A stretch of DNA of 64,000 nt, from positions 1 to 64,000 of the forward strand of contig NZ_QFVS01000005.1 of assembly GCF_003143955.1 (NCBI RefSeq), read 5' to 3'. Below, one piece after another: positions 17,081-25,845 of the stretch. The position numbers and the translations under genes were made by a program. Position 1 is the first letter of the stretch, and the number at the start of each line of letters is the position of its first letter. The DNA comes from Kurthia zopfii. Its GTDB lineage: Bacteria > Bacillota > Bacilli > Bacillales_A > Planococcaceae. The notes below the pieces were generated by a model. That model saw only the letters and a list, made by a program, of their open reading frames with translations. It had not been told where the DNA came from and did no database searches.

Positions 17081-17545
17081 ATGCTAACATTTGAACAAAA
17101 GAAAGAAATCATTGGTCGTTTTTCAGAGCTTACTGAAAAATCGATTTCAATGAAACGTGTAAACTATCACTTCGAAGGAAGTCAGTTTGAGAAAACAATA
17201 GTCGTGGAAAAATTACATCCGAACGGTAATGGTTTTGTTTATGTAGGCGATTTATTAGCGTATAATGCTGATGATCGTGGACTTGTAAACATTCGTGATT
17301 TTTCAGAGCAGGAATTAATTGCTGTGATTGAAGATGCTATTATGTACCTTTCTGAAGTAGACGAGCCAAAAGCTGAAGTTGTTATTGAAGAAAGCTGGAG
17401 AAATGCTAGCAATGATCAATTACTTCTTGTGGAAGAAGATCCATATTGGAATGTATACCATGCATTTAATTTGGAAGAAAGCTTCGGTACGAAAGAAGAT
17501 GCAGAAGCATATCTTCGTGAAGAAGGATTCAAAAAATCTAAATAA
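17081..17545 (+). CDS. Conserved hypothetical protein, 154 aa
   Basis: I do not recognise the family. It is a soluble acidic protein with no signal peptide and no membrane segment. The sequence alternates short predicted beta strands (KRVNYHF, KTIVVEKLHPNGNGFVYVG) with a central helix (EQELIAVIEDAIMYLSE). The C-terminus (EESFGTKEDAEAYLREEGF) looks like a small helical cap. RBS AAGGAG precedes ATG. It follows the AI-2E transporter at 53 bases and precedes a 32-codon membrane peptide gene, so the three may share a transcript. Confidence 0.7.
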   Translation: MLTFEQKKEIIGRFSELTEKSISMKRVNYHFEGSQFEKTIVVEKLHPNGNGFVYVGDLLAYNADDRGLVNIRDFSEQELIAVIEDAIMYLSEVDEPKAEVVIEESWRNASNDQLLLVEEDPYWNVYHAFNLEESFGTKEDAEAYLREEGFKKSK

Positions 17546-17564
17546 TCACGTTTGAGGTGATTCT

Positions 17565-17663
17565 ATGTCAGGTAAAAAAGTAACCATCGCAATTGTAGGT
17601 ATTACCATCATGTCAGTCATAGCAATTTACATCTCATTACAACTATTTTATGCAAAAAGCTAG
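17565..17663 (+). CDS. Small single-pass membrane protein, 32 aa
   Basis: This short ORF has RBS TGAGGTGA seven bases before ATG. The product is MSGKK, then a 22-residue hydrophobic helix (VTIAIVGITIMSVIAIYISLQL), then FYAKS. Positive-inside residues at the N-terminus suggest the C-terminus faces outside. It begins 19 bases after the hypothetical gene at 17545. Its stop codon lies in the 5' arm of the terminator that follows, a compact arrangement expected of a real gene end. Function unknown. Confidence 0.6.
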   Translation: MSGKKVTIAIVGITIMSVIAIYISLQLFYAKS

Positions 17664-17686
17664 TTCATTGACGAACTAGCTTTTTT
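17654..17686 (+). terminator. Intrinsic terminator that also contains the -35 element of mhqD
   Basis: AAAAAGCTAGTTC (17654-17666) pairs with GAACTAGCTTTTT. Its loop and 3' arm contain TTGACG (17668-17673), the -35 of the next promoter. Confidence 0.8.
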
Positions 17687-17719
17687 CTTATATAATTATC
17701 TTGAATTCGAGATAATTAT
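17668..17719 (+). promoter_or_regulatory. mhqD promoter with MhqR-type operator
   Basis: The promoter is TTGACG (17668-17673), a 17-base spacer, then TATAAT (17691-17696). A palindrome spans 17692-17719 with only one mismatched pair; its core TATCTTGAATTCGAGATA (17697-17714) matches the MhqR box known from Bacillus subtilis (TATCTCGAATTCGAGATA-like). The operator overlaps the -10 and the start of transcription, so bound repressor would block RNA polymerase. The repressor gene is not in this window. A sister site lies before azoR at 58754-58771. Confidence 0.85.
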
Positions 17720-17738
17720 ATCGAGGAGGTTTTTTAAA

Positions 17739-18347
17739 ATGGAACATGTATTTATTAAAGGTTCAAATGAACAAGCACCGACGTTATTACTTTTACATGG
17801 TACAGGTGGAAACGAGAAGGATTTGCTTGGTTTAGGTAGAGAGATTGATGCAGAGGCTTCATTACTAGGCGTGCGAGGTAGCGAGTCTGAAAATGGCATG
17901 CCGCGTTTTTTCAAACGTCTAGGAATGGGTGTCTTTGATTTAGATAATTTAACATTACGTACGAAGGAATTAGCAGATTTCATTGATGAAGCTGCGAAAG
18001 AGCATGGCTTTGATCGTCAAAATGTAATCGTAGTTGGTTATTCGAATGGCGCAAATATTGCTGCGAACTTCTTCTTTGAAATCGGAAAAATTGTCAAAGG
18101 TGCTATCTTGCATCATCCAATGATTCCGAGAAATGATGTTGAAATTCCTGATTTAACTGGATTGAAAGTATGGATTGGTGCAGGCGAGAATGATCAAATG
18201 TGTCCAATTGATCAATCACAAGGTTTAAAAGCACATTTAGAAAACGCCGGATCAGCAGTTGAGATGTATTGGCATCAACATGGTCATCAATTGACGATGG
18301 ATGAAGTTGCTTCAGCGAAAAAATGGTACACGACGAATTTTAAATAA
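17739..18347 (+). CDS. mhqD: MhqD-type carboxylesterase (quinone/electrophile stress)
   Basis: This 202-residue alpha/beta hydrolase has nucleophile S102 in VVGYSNGAN, aspartate D152 in GAGENDQMCP, histidine H183 in HGHQLT, and the oxyanion region LLHGTGGNEKDLL. RFFKRLGMGVFDLDNL is typical of the MhqD/phospholipase-carboxylesterase group. In B. subtilis mhqD belongs to the MhqR regulon induced by methylhydroquinone and catechol. The operator upstream here supports that identity strongly. RBS GAGGAGG precedes ATG. Confidence 0.9.
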   Translation: MEHVFIKGSNEQAPTLLLLHGTGGNEKDLLGLGREIDAEASLLGVRGSESENGMPRFFKRLGMGVFDLDNLTLRTKELADFIDEAAKEHGFDRQNVIVVGYSNGANIAANFFFEIGKIVKGAILHHPMIPRNDVEIPDLTGLKVWIGAGENDQMCPIDQSQGLKAHLENAGSAVEMYWHQHGHQLTMDEVASAKKWYTTNFK

Positions 18348-18354
18348 TGAGTAG

Positions 18355-18382
18355 AGGCTATCCTTCATGGGTAGTCTTTTTT
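18355..18382 (+). terminator. Intrinsic terminator after mhqD
   Basis: AGGCTATCC (18355-18363) pairs with GGGTAGTCT (18369-18377) using two G-U pairs around TTCAT, followed by TTTTT. Confidence 0.7.
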
Positions 18383-18510
18383 GTTTTCAAAAATATGTAA
18401 ATGGGTATATTTTGAATAGGTTGTTATGAAATGAATAAAGAAAATGAAAGATACATATATTAAGTCACTTTAAAATTTAGTGGTGAGAGAAACGAAGGAG
18501 GACAGATCAA

Positions 18511-18612
18511 ATGAACTTTTCTTTAGAATGGATTCCGTTGTTAATGGGGATTGTTTTATTTTTCGTTGGCATTCTATTTTTTAGAAAAAAAGGCTTAAAA
18601 ACAAATGATTAA
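18511..18612 (+). CDS. Small single-pass membrane protein, 33 aa
   Basis: This short ORF has a very strong RBS (GAAGGAGG, nine bases before ATG). The product has six polar residues, one hydrophobic helix (WIPLLMGIVLFFVGILFF), then RKKGLKTND. The helix followed by RKK looks like the C-terminal anchor of a cell-wall sorting signal without the LPXTG part, as in the neighbouring gene at 18692. It may be a small membrane protein in its own right. Function unknown. Confidence 0.6.
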   Translation: MNFSLEWIPLLMGIVLFFVGILFFRKKGLKTND

Positions 18613-18691
18613 TAAAACTATAACAATTAAATTGTTTAATAACATATGTCGCGGGGAATGATAGGTAAATATTGGAATGGAAGTAAGCTGA

Positions 18692-19108
18692 TTGAATAAA
18701 AAAAGTCCAAAAATCGCTGCAGGAATTTTCTTATTAGGTACAGTCATTGCGCCAATAATGGCAAGTGCAGAAACGAATGAGTTAAACGAAGTAGAAACAT
18801 TAGAGGCATTAACTGAAAAGCCGACTGAAGAGCTTGTCATTCCTTTATTGAAGGATAAAGTAGATGAGTCATCAGAGACAAATTTACAAAGTTCAGAAGC
18901 TGTAAAACCAGAAGCAACAACAGGAGCGAATGATTTGTAGCAGTATGATGGTTCGATTGATCCTCTAGATCCAATTGGTCCAGGTGAAGGAACTGGTGCA
19001 ACGACATTATTCGGCGGTCTACTAGCGTTAATGGGTTCACTATTCTTCTTACGTAAAAAAGGTATGCAACTTTTAACAGTTGCATACCTTTTATTTATTT
19101 CTTCTTAA
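18692..19108 (+). pseudogene. Secreted surface-type protein gene interrupted by an in-frame amber codon
   Basis: From TTG 18692 the frame encodes an N-terminal signal peptide (KKSPK, hydrophobic core, AMASAE-like cleavage region PIMASAETN) and a short Thr/Glu-rich stretch, then meets TAG at 18938-18940. The same frame continues for 55 codons without another stop: a Pro/Gly/Asp stretch (PLDPIGPGEGTGA), then a hydrophobic segment (TTLFGGLLALMGSLFFL) and RKK, exactly like a wall-sorting tail except that no LPXTG is present. The last 15 codons lie in the downstream terminator, so the ancestral stop was probably earlier. Most likely a CAG/AAG-type codon mutated to TAG; readthrough is possible but unproven. 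Confidence 0.6.
19057..19094. terminator. Bidirectional terminator between the surface-type gene and the MMPL gene
   Basis: GGTATGCAAC (19061-19070) and GTTGCATACC (19079-19088) pair perfectly, flanked by AAAAAA and TTTTATTT. Confidence 0.85.
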
Positions 19109-21194
19109 ATGGTAACCACCAGTTCCAATCGCCGAATAATTTCATAAGACTTGGAACGAGTAGTAAACGAATAATCGTTGCATCAATGGCGATTGCTATG
19201 GCAATACCGACACCGATTTGCTTCACAGGCATAATATCTGTGAAAGCGAATGAACCTGTTAAAACAATCATAATCAACGCCGCTGAAGTAATGATTTTAC
19301 TCGTTTGCGTGAGCCCATCAATTGTCGCTTTCGTATTATTACCTTCTTTTAAATATTCTTCTTGTATGCGTGAGATTAGAAATACTTCATAATCCATACT
19401 CAAACCGAATACGAGGCAGAAAGTGATAACTGGGATAATTAAGACGATTGTGCCAGCTTCTAAACCAAAATGTCCATATTGGAATACATAGACGAGCAAA
19501 CCAAATGCGGAAGTTAGTCCGATAATATTCATCAAAATTGCTTTCAGAGGAATTAAAATCGAACGGAATGCAATGAGTAAAATAATGAACGTCGAAATGA
19601 CAATGATTAATAATGCTTTGACAATTTGATCCTTGATTTCATCGAAGATTTCTTGGTTATATTTTGGTGAGCCTGCTAATTTGAAATTCTCAGAAGACCA
19701 ATCACGCGCCCACTGCTGAGCTTTTGCAGAATCACCCGCAACATTTAAAGTAATTGGCATCATCAACTGGTCTTTATGAATAAAAGCATTTTGAGCAGTT
19801 GTGAATGTCTTTTTCATTTGTGGCAATTGGCTTGCTTGATTCCATTCTTTAACCGATTTCAAATCAGTCGCTGAAAACTGCGTTTGAACATCTTTTACGA
19901 GTGGGTCTTTTTCTAATGACTTTTGTAATTTAAGAATTTCTTCTCGACCATCATCATTTTTCCAACCACCATCTCTTTCGACTAGTGCATAGGCAGTTGT
20001 TTCTTGTCCTAATTTGAACTCATCATCTAATTTTTCATAGGCTGATCGAGCATCGAAGGTTTTTGGTAATGCATCAATTTGTGGAATGGTTAGCTTAATA
20101 TCTTTAATCGGAATCATCATTGCGCCTAAAATAATGAAGGAAGCGATGACGACAATGATAGGTCTTTTCATAACGAAAGTAGCGAAAGCATGCCATCGTG
20201 ACGTAGCTGATGGTTTTACGCGAATCAGCGTCCACTTGTTGATTCGGTCACCTAGTAGCATTAAAACGGCTGGTGATAGCGTTAAAGCCGTAATAACCGC
20301 AAAGAATACGACAATCGACCCACCGAGTGCGATGTTTTGGAACAACTCTACTTTAATGACGCTCATCGCACCTAATCCAATCATGACGCAAATCGCGGAG
20401 AAGATGATCGATTTACCTGCTGTTTGAATGGCAATTTGAATCGATTGCTCAATAGATTTCGTCATTCTTTCTTCCTTGTATCTATTGATTAATAGAAGTG
20501 AAAAGTCGATACTAAGCGCTAATCCAAGCATTGGGATAATGTTCAAAATATAGATTGAGAGTGATACAGAATCGCCAATGAGTGAGATGACGAAGAATGT
20601 TGTAATTATTGTCGCAACACCAATTAAAATAGGAAGTACAGCCGCGACAACAGAACCGAAAGCGAGTAACAGAACGACCAATGCAATTGGTAAGCCTATC
20701 ATTTCTGCCTGCATTAAATCGGTTTGACTAGCAGCATTCATATCTTTAGAAATGACAGGACCACCCGTGTAGTCGACTCCTTTCATATCTTCTGTTAACG
20801 TGCGTAAGTTTCCTACAATTGGACTTAAATCTTGATCCGTATCATTAAAATTTAATACGGCATAAGAGAGTCTTGGTGAATATTGCTTTTTATTGTCGAG
20901 AGGAGATTGAATGGAATCGATCGACTTTTCATTTTTCTCGATTTTTTCAAGAGCTTTTTTAATCGTGGCATCAGAGTTTTTGTCGAATACGACGAGTATG
21001 GAATCTGTCGGTACATCGAAATTTTTATTCAGTTGTGCCATAACTTCTTGATGTTCAGCGTTTACTTTAAAACCATCGCCTTTTAAGTATTCGGGGATTT
21101 TAATCGCAAAGAATGAACCGACTATAATGAGGACGACCCAAAAAGCGACTAATGCTTTTGCGTGCTTTGTGATGAATTGTGAATAACGAGCCAT
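19095..21194 (-). CDS. MMPL family (RND superfamily) transporter
   Basis: This 699-residue membrane protein has two similar halves, each with one helix, a large extracytoplasmic loop and five clustered helices. Signature segments include GGPVISKDMNAA in loop 1, the helix-4 charged motif SIDFSLLLINRYKEE in the first half and its repeat SMDYEVFLISRIQEEY in the second. It resembles Bacillus YdfJ/YdgH, which are hydrophobe exporters, and mycobacterial MmpL proteins, which move lipids. Length is normal. The start codon is preceded by AGAAAGGTGG. No regulator is adjacent. Substrate unknown. Confidence 0.9.
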   Translation of the reverse strand: MARYSQFITKHAKALVAFWVVLIIVGSFFAIKIPEYLKGDGFKVNAEHQEVMAQLNKNFDVPTDSILVVFDKNSDATIKKALEKIEKNEKSIDSIQSPLDNKKQYSPRLSYAVLNFNDTDQDLSPIVGNLRTLTEDMKGVDYTGGPVISKDMNAASQTDLMQAEMIGLPIALVVLLLAFGSVVAAVLPILIGVATIITTFFVISLIGDSVSLSIYILNIIPMLGLALSIDFSLLLINRYKEERMTKSIEQSIQIAIQTAGKSIIFSAICVMIGLGAMSVIKVELFQNIALGGSIVVFFAVITALTLSPAVLMLLGDRINKWTLIRVKPSATSRWHAFATFVMKRPIIVVIASFIILGAMMIPIKDIKLTIPQIDALPKTFDARSAYEKLDDEFKLGQETTAYALVERDGGWKNDDGREEILKLQKSLEKDPLVKDVQTQFSATDLKSVKEWNQASQLPQMKKTFTTAQNAFIHKDQLMMPITLNVAGDSAKAQQWARDWSSENFKLAGSPKYNQEIFDEIKDQIVKALLIIVISTFIILLIAFRSILIPLKAILMNIIGLTSAFGLLVYVFQYGHFGLEAGTIVLIIPVITFCLVFGLSMDYEVFLISRIQEEYLKEGNNTKATIDGLTQTSKIITSAALIMIVLTGSFAFTDIMPVKQIGVGIAIAIAIDATIIRLLLVPSLMKLFGDWNWWLPFKKK

Positions 21195-21262
21195 GTTTGC
21201 CCACCTTTCTGAAACGTACTGCTATGTCTAGTGTACTGAATAATAAGATATTTTCATACAAA

Positions 21263-21292
21263 AAAACGATGAGCATTTAAGCTCATCGTTTC
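21263..21292 (-). terminator. Intrinsic terminator after the Pit gene
   Basis: AAACGATGAGC pairs with GCTCATCGTTT across ATTTAA; on the minus strand the hairpin is followed by a T-run (A-run at 21258-21265). Confidence 0.8.
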
Positions 21293-21294
21293 TA

Positions 21295-22296
21295 TTATAA
21301 GAATAGGTTGAAAAATAAGAAGATCAAAGCACCCACTGCTGCAGAAATTGGTAAAGTAATAATCCAAGTGATGACAATGTTACGTGCCACACCCCAGTTA
21401 ACACCTTTCACATTTTGCGCAGCGCCAACACCCATAATTGAAGAAGAAATTACGTGGGTTGTCGATACTGGTAAGTGAATTTGAGTTGCGCCGAAAATAA
21501 TCATTGCTGAAGATACATCAGCCGCAACCCCATTTACTGGACGGATTTTCATAATCTTACCACCAACAGTTTTGATGATTTTGTATCCACCGATTGAAGT
21601 ACCAAGTCCCATTGCTGTAGCAGCTGCAATACGAACCCACATCGGAACACCGGCATCTGCCGATAAGTAACCACCAGCCATTAAAGCCATTGCGATAATA
21701 CCCATCGATTTTTGAGCATCGTTCGTACCGTGTGTGAATGATTGAAGTGCCGCAGTGAAAATTTGTACGCGGCGGAAACCTTTATTTGAACGATAAAGAT
21801 TCATGTTTTTAAAGAGAACTTTGAACAGTGACATCATTAGGAAACCTATGATGATTGCGATAAATGGTGAGAATAATAAGGCTTTGATGATTTTTGTAAA
21901 ACCTTCAAAGTTAATAACACCAAGTCCGCCAGCGACAATCGCCGCACCTGCAAGAGAACCAATTAACGCATGTGAAGAACTAGATGGGATACCGAAGTAC
22001 CATGTAGCTAAGTTCCAAATAATAGCTGAAAGTAAAGCTGCAAGAATGATGACAACGCCATTTTCTAGGGCAAATGGGTCTACAATGTCTTTTGCGATTG
22101 CCGTAGCAACGCCGGTGAAAGTAATCGCACCGATAAAGTTCATTATAGCGGCCATTGCGACAGCCACTCTAGGCGGTAAAGCACGTGTAGAAACGGCTGT
22201 GGCAATGGCATTTGCCGTATCATGGAAACCGTTGATGAAATCAAAAGAAAGTGCAGCAATAACAACTAATACGGTTAATAGAAAGACAGTATCCAT
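21295..22296 (-). CDS. PiT-family low-affinity inorganic phosphate transporter
   Basis: This 333-residue membrane protein has the duplicated PiT signature: N-terminal DFINGFHDTANAIATAVSTRAL and C-terminal FTHGTNDAQKSMGIIAMAL. GIPSSSSHALIGSLAGAA and LPVSTTHVISSSIMGVGAAQ complete the family pattern. It would transport metal-phosphate with protons or sodium. It lies 15 bases after the DUF47 gene, the usual two-gene operon in Bacillales. Confidence 0.93.
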   Translation of the reverse strand: MDTVFLLTVLVVIAALSFDFINGFHDTANAIATAVSTRALPPRVAVAMAAIMNFIGAITFTGVATAIAKDIVDPFALENGVVIILAALLSAIIWNLATWYFGIPSSSSHALIGSLAGAAIVAGGLGVINFEGFTKIIKALLFSPFIAIIIGFLMMSLFKVLFKNMNLYRSNKGFRRVQIFTAALQSFTHGTNDAQKSMGIIAMALMAGGYLSADAGVPMWVRIAAATAMGLGTSIGGYKIIKTVGGKIMKIRPVNGVAADVSSAMIIFGATQIHLPVSTTHVISSSIMGVGAAQNVKGVNWGVARNIVITWIITLPISAAVGALIFLFFNLFL

Positions 22297-22311
22297 TTAT
22301 TATGACAACTC

Positions 22312-22932
22312 CTATGCGTTTCGCATGATAATTGTATCCATCGTATTGGCTACGTTTTGACAGTAGTCGGCAACCTCTTCAAGTTGTTCATAAATATCTT
22401 TGAATTGGATGATGCGGATTGGATCTTTTTCATGTAAGAATAATTGTTTAATTGATGTACGTAATACTTCATCACATTTACGTTCGTAATCTTTAATTAA
22501 AATCGCGTGATCACGCATATTTAAAAGTTTACGATTTAATAAATGCTTCATAGCAGCGACAATTTCATCTGTACTTAATGTGATGAATTTTAAGAAATCA
22601 CGCATATAATCATCAACTTCAGTTAATGAGAACATTTCGAAGTGGGCGATACAACCTTCGATGCCATCAATAATGTCATCCATGCGAACAGCAAGCTCAA
22701 GGATATCCTCACGCTCGATTGGTGTCATAAATGATTTGTTTAACATTTGAATTAATTCATGAATTAATTTGTCACCATCAGTTTCGTATTTTTTTAAAGT
22801 AACACTAAGCTCTTTCAAGTCAACGATGCTAGTGATTTTGAAATCTTGTGCATAGTGAGCTGACTTATTAATATTCTCGGCAATTTTGTATAATGCAGCG
22901 AAGAATGGGTCTTCTTTTTTTGAGCTAAACAT
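22312..22932 (-). CDS. DUF47 / PhoU-like Pit accessory protein
   Basis: This 206-residue, all-helical protein has the PhoU-related DUF47 pattern: DPFFAALYKIAENI at the N-terminus, TDGDKLIHELIQMLNKSFMTPIEREDI and MDDIIDGIEG in the middle, and a C-terminal DIYEQLEEVADYCQNVANTMDTIIM helix with likely metal-binding acidic residues. DUF47 proteins act with PiT transporters and restrain uptake. It is first gene of the operon with the transporter. RBS AGGAGG lies just upstream. Confidence 0.92.
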   Translation of the reverse strand: MFSSKKEDPFFAALYKIAENINKSAHYAQDFKITSIVDLKELSVTLKKYETDGDKLIHELIQMLNKSFMTPIEREDILELAVRMDDIIDGIEGCIAHFEMFSLTEVDDYMRDFLKFITLSTDEIVAAMKHLLNRKLLNMRDHAILIKDYERKCDEVLRTSIKQLFLHEKDPIRIIQFKDIYEQLEEVADYCQNVANTMDTIIMRNA

Positions 22933-23338
22933 GTGAATCCTCCTATAGATTATCTAGATCAACCATGTATATTTTTTTGAACGCAACTATAATAATAGCA
23001 AAAATGACCGTATATCTACATAAAAAAAACTTTGAAAGTAAACAATCTTTACAATCTTGTAACATACAAAAACAGGAATTCTCAATTACTTGTTCAAGTT
23101 CATCTATTTATATAGGAAGAAAGCGTATTCTTGTGTGTAAATGAGAAAACGTACCGTTCAAAAATTAGACATTTTCCAAAGCTTTTTTCGAAGATTTCGA
23201 GAAAAGGAAGGAATAATCTCATTCAAGATGCATTTAGTCTTACTTCAAACAGATGAAAGGACAAGAACTTGAGAAAACGGTATCATAGAAGTGTAACAAA
23301 TCAAATTTTTATGTATATAAGAAACGGAGATGAATATC
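22933..23338. other. 406-bp divergent intergenic region between DUF47-pit and fumC
   Basis: AT-rich and without an ORF that has an RBS. It must hold the promoters of both flanking units. A TTGAGA (about 23271-23276) lies upstream of fumC, but no convincing -10 is spaced from it. I see no riboswitch-like or palindromic structure, and no PHO-box repeat I could support. Confidence 0.4.
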
Positions 23339-24721
23339 TTGGAATATCGTATTGAACATGATTCCATGGGTGAAATCAAAGTACCTGCAAATAGTAAATG
23401 GGGCGCTCAAACGCAACGAAGCACACAAAACTTCCGTATCGGTTCGGATCATATGCCAATCGACTTTATTCATGGCTATGCAATTTTAAAAAAATCGGTG
23501 GCAAAAGTAAGTGTAGAACTTGGTACTTTATCAGCAATTAAAGCAGAGGCAATTGCCCATGCTGCTGACGAAATCGTAGAAGGAAAATGGGACGATCAAT
23601 TTCCACTAGTCATCTATCAAACTGGTTCTGGTACACAAACAAATATGAACGTAAATGAAGTCATCGCTCATTTAGGGAATGAATATTTAGAAGCTAAAGG
23701 CTCTGAAGAACGTCTACACCCGAACGATGATGTCAATAAATCTCAATCTTCAAATGATTCATTCCCTACAGCAATGCATATCGCAACTTGCATCGCAGTA
23801 GAACGTAATTTAGTGCCTGCTTTACAACAAATTAAAGCAACATTAAAAGCGAAATCAGAAGAATTCATGCAGTTAATCAAAATCGGTCGTACGCATTTAC
23901 AAGATGCGACACCATTAACTTTAGGTCAAGAAATTAGCGGCTGGTTATACATGATCGAAGCGTCTGAAAAAATGATTAAAGAATCTGCATTGAATATGCG
24001 TGAACTAGCAATCGGTGGTACAGCGGTTGGTACTGGTCTAAATACACCAGATGGTTTTGATGAAAAAGTAGTAGCTGAAATTTCTAAAGAGACTGGACTA
24101 GAATTTATTCCATCTCCAAACAAATTCCATGCATTAACTTCTCATGATCAAATTACAACTACACATGGTGCAATGAAAGCTTTAGCAGCAGATTTAATGA
24201 AGATCGCTAATGATGTTCGTTGGTTAGCTTCAGGTCCACGTTCTGGTTTTGGCGAAATTTCAATTCCTGAAAATGAACCTGGTTCTTCAATCATGCCAGG
24301 TAAAGTAAACCCAACACAATGTGAAGCCGTTACGATGGTAGCAGTACAAGTAATGGGTAATGATACAACAATCGGTTTTGCTGCATCACAAGGTAACTTC
24401 GAATTGAATGTATTCAAACCAATTATCTTACACAACTTCATGCAATCAGTTGAACTATTAGCAGATGTGATTCGCAGTTTCAATGAACATTGTTTAGTAG
24501 GCATTACAGCAAATGAAGATAAATTAGAACATTTCTTAAACAACTCTCTAATGTTAGTAACAGCTCTTAACCCTTATATCGGTTATGAAAATGCAGCTAA
24601 GATTGCGAAAAACGCTCATAAAAAAGGTCTTACATTAAAAGAATCTGCACTTGAATCAGGCCTTTTAACAGAAGAACAATTTAATGAGTGGGTTGTTCCA
24701 AGCAAAATGATCAAATTTTAA
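23339..24721 (+). CDS. fumC: Class II fumarate hydratase
   Basis: This is the 460-residue iron-independent fumarase of the TCA cycle. Family landmarks are NSKWGAQTQRSTQNF at the N-terminus, GSGTQTNMNVNEV, PNDDVNKSQSSNDSFPTA, IGRTHLQDATPLTLGQE and the signature loop GSSIMPGKVNPTQCE with catalytic serine. The frame includes an ATG at 23330, but its RBS would touch it. TTG 23339 has CGGAG ten bases upstream and gives MEYRIEHDSMGE, matching the B. subtilis CitG/FumC start, so TTG is chosen. Monocistronic, with a strong terminator. Confidence 0.96.
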   Translation: MEYRIEHDSMGEIKVPANSKWGAQTQRSTQNFRIGSDHMPIDFIHGYAILKKSVAKVSVELGTLSAIKAEAIAHAADEIVEGKWDDQFPLVIYQTGSGTQTNMNVNEVIAHLGNEYLEAKGSEERLHPNDDVNKSQSSNDSFPTAMHIATCIAVERNLVPALQQIKATLKAKSEEFMQLIKIGRTHLQDATPLTLGQEISGWLYMIEASEKMIKESALNMRELAIGGTAVGTGLNTPDGFDEKVVAEISKETGLEFIPSPNKFHALTSHDQITTTHGAMKALAADLMKIANDVRWLASGPRSGFGEISIPENEPGSSIMPGKVNPTQCEAVTMVAVQVMGNDTTIGFAASQGNFELNVFKPIILHNFMQSVELLADVIRSFNEHCLVGITANEDKLEHFLNNSLMLVTALNPYIGYENAAKIAKNAHKKGLTLKESALESGLLTEEQFNEWVVPSKMIKF

Positions 24722-24729
24722 AACATAGT

Positions 24730-24771
24730 AAAAATCCCTCTACACATGTACATGCTGTAGAGGGATTTTTC
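24730..24771. terminator. Bidirectional terminator between fumC and the TDT transporter gene
   Basis: AAAAATCCCTCTACA pairs with TGTAGAGGGATTTTT around an 11-base loop, A/T runs on both sides. Confidence 0.9.
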
Positions 24772-24781
24772 ATTTGAAAAA

Positions 24782-25729
24782 CTATTTACTTTGTTGCAGA
24801 GCCGCACTTTTCTGAGCAAGAGTAGTGTTTGTTAAGAACATCATATAACGGATGAATACGAATGAAGTAACCGCCATTGAGATGAATACTTCAACATCTA
24901 CAATAATATTAAAGTACGGAATATTTAATAAATCATTCGCTAAGCTCGCAGCAATCGCAGTAATTACTAATGGGAAAGTAAAGGCCGCAAAACTTGGGTA
25001 GAATGATAAGCTCACGATATTTTTCAAGAAATATAAAGCGATTAAATAAAGCAATTGGCTTATGATTAATACAACTACAATAAAACCGTGATTTGGATTT
25101 GCAGCAATTGATAAGAATCCTGCAAGGAATAAAGATGTTGGAGCAGTTAAAATCGTTAATAAAGGTAGTGTAGGTTGTTCATCATATTTTGTACGGAATA
25201 CGCGATATAACATAAGTGGTACAAGCACAAAGTAGTTAATAATACATAGCACTAAAAATACTTTTCCGACGAATAGATTGAAGTTTGGTGATGTAAAAGC
25301 GATAACACCAATGCCAATATATGTGATGAACCAGCTTGGGTATAAGCTTTGAATTGTTAGATCACGTTTAATTACGAATTGATAAGTGAAATAACCCATA
25401 AAGGCTAAATGTAGGGCAATCGCTAAATACCACAGAATCGTTGAAAAAGTAACAAGTGATTCGAAGTGGTGTAAATAAGCGGCGATGCCGAAAAGTGACA
25501 TTGTAAATGTTGGGGAAACGGAAGCAATCATCGGGTTTTTAAAGTCATTTTTAATTGCTTCAAAATCGGTAATTACTCGGATTGATAATAGAATGATAAG
25601 GAAAATACCACCCCAGACAAGTACAGCTCCAAAATTATTTAGATTTTCATGAATCATAAAGTTACCAAGAGAAACGATTGCTAAAATTAAGCCGGCCATT
25701 GGAATAGGAATTTTTTTAATGAATGTCAT
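24782..25729 (-). CDS. TDT family transporter (TehA/C4-dicarboxylate exporter type)
   Basis: This 315-residue protein has ten hydrophobic helices and the TDT/SLAC1 family look: IPIPMAGLILAIVSLGN at the start, a PMIASVSPTF segment, and paired helix-proline elements. Family members export tellurite-related ions, sulfite, malate or other anions. The frame includes an extra three codons (ATG 25738), but AGAGA is better spaced for ATG 25729. It is divergent from a LysR regulator 117 bases away, which probably controls it. Confidence 0.82.
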   Translation of the reverse strand: MTFIKKIPIPMAGLILAIVSLGNFMIHENLNNFGAVLVWGGIFLIILLSIRVITDFEAIKNDFKNPMIASVSPTFTMSLFGIAAYLHHFESLVTFSTILWYLAIALHLAFMGYFTYQFVIKRDLTIQSLYPSWFITYIGIGVIAFTSPNFNLFVGKVFLVLCIINYFVLVPLMLYRVFRTKYDEQPTLPLLTILTAPTSLFLAGFLSIAANPNHGFIVVVLIISQLLYLIALYFLKNIVSLSFYPSFAAFTFPLVITAIAASLANDLLNIPYFNIIVDVEVFISMAVTSFVFIRYMMFLTNTTLAQKSAALQQSK

Positions 25730-25738
25730 TATGACCAT

Positions 25739-25845
25739 CTCTTTTCTTATTTGATAATGTTATTATAAAATGAAATCTATTATAATAAAAATAAATCATT
25801 AGTATCATTACTATTACGAAATATAATAATACGGAGGCGAGCTAT
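25739..25845. promoter_or_regulatory. Divergent promoter region of the TDT transporter and LysR genes
   Basis: This AT-rich region carries an inverted repeat ATTATAA...TTATAAT centred near 25776, of the T-N11-A kind bound by LysR regulators. The repeat is made of low-complexity A/T DNA, so the assignment is only suggestive. Confidence 0.4.

Noticed and set aside
21803-22360. 185-codon plus-strand ORF antisense to the Pit and DUF47 genes
   Set aside because: It crosses the boundary between two well-identified minus-strand genes, lacks an RBS and has shadow-ORF composition (Ile/Ala/Lys-rich).
24148-24543. 131-codon minus-strand ORF within fumC
   Set aside because: Shadow of a highly conserved enzyme gene; no RBS.
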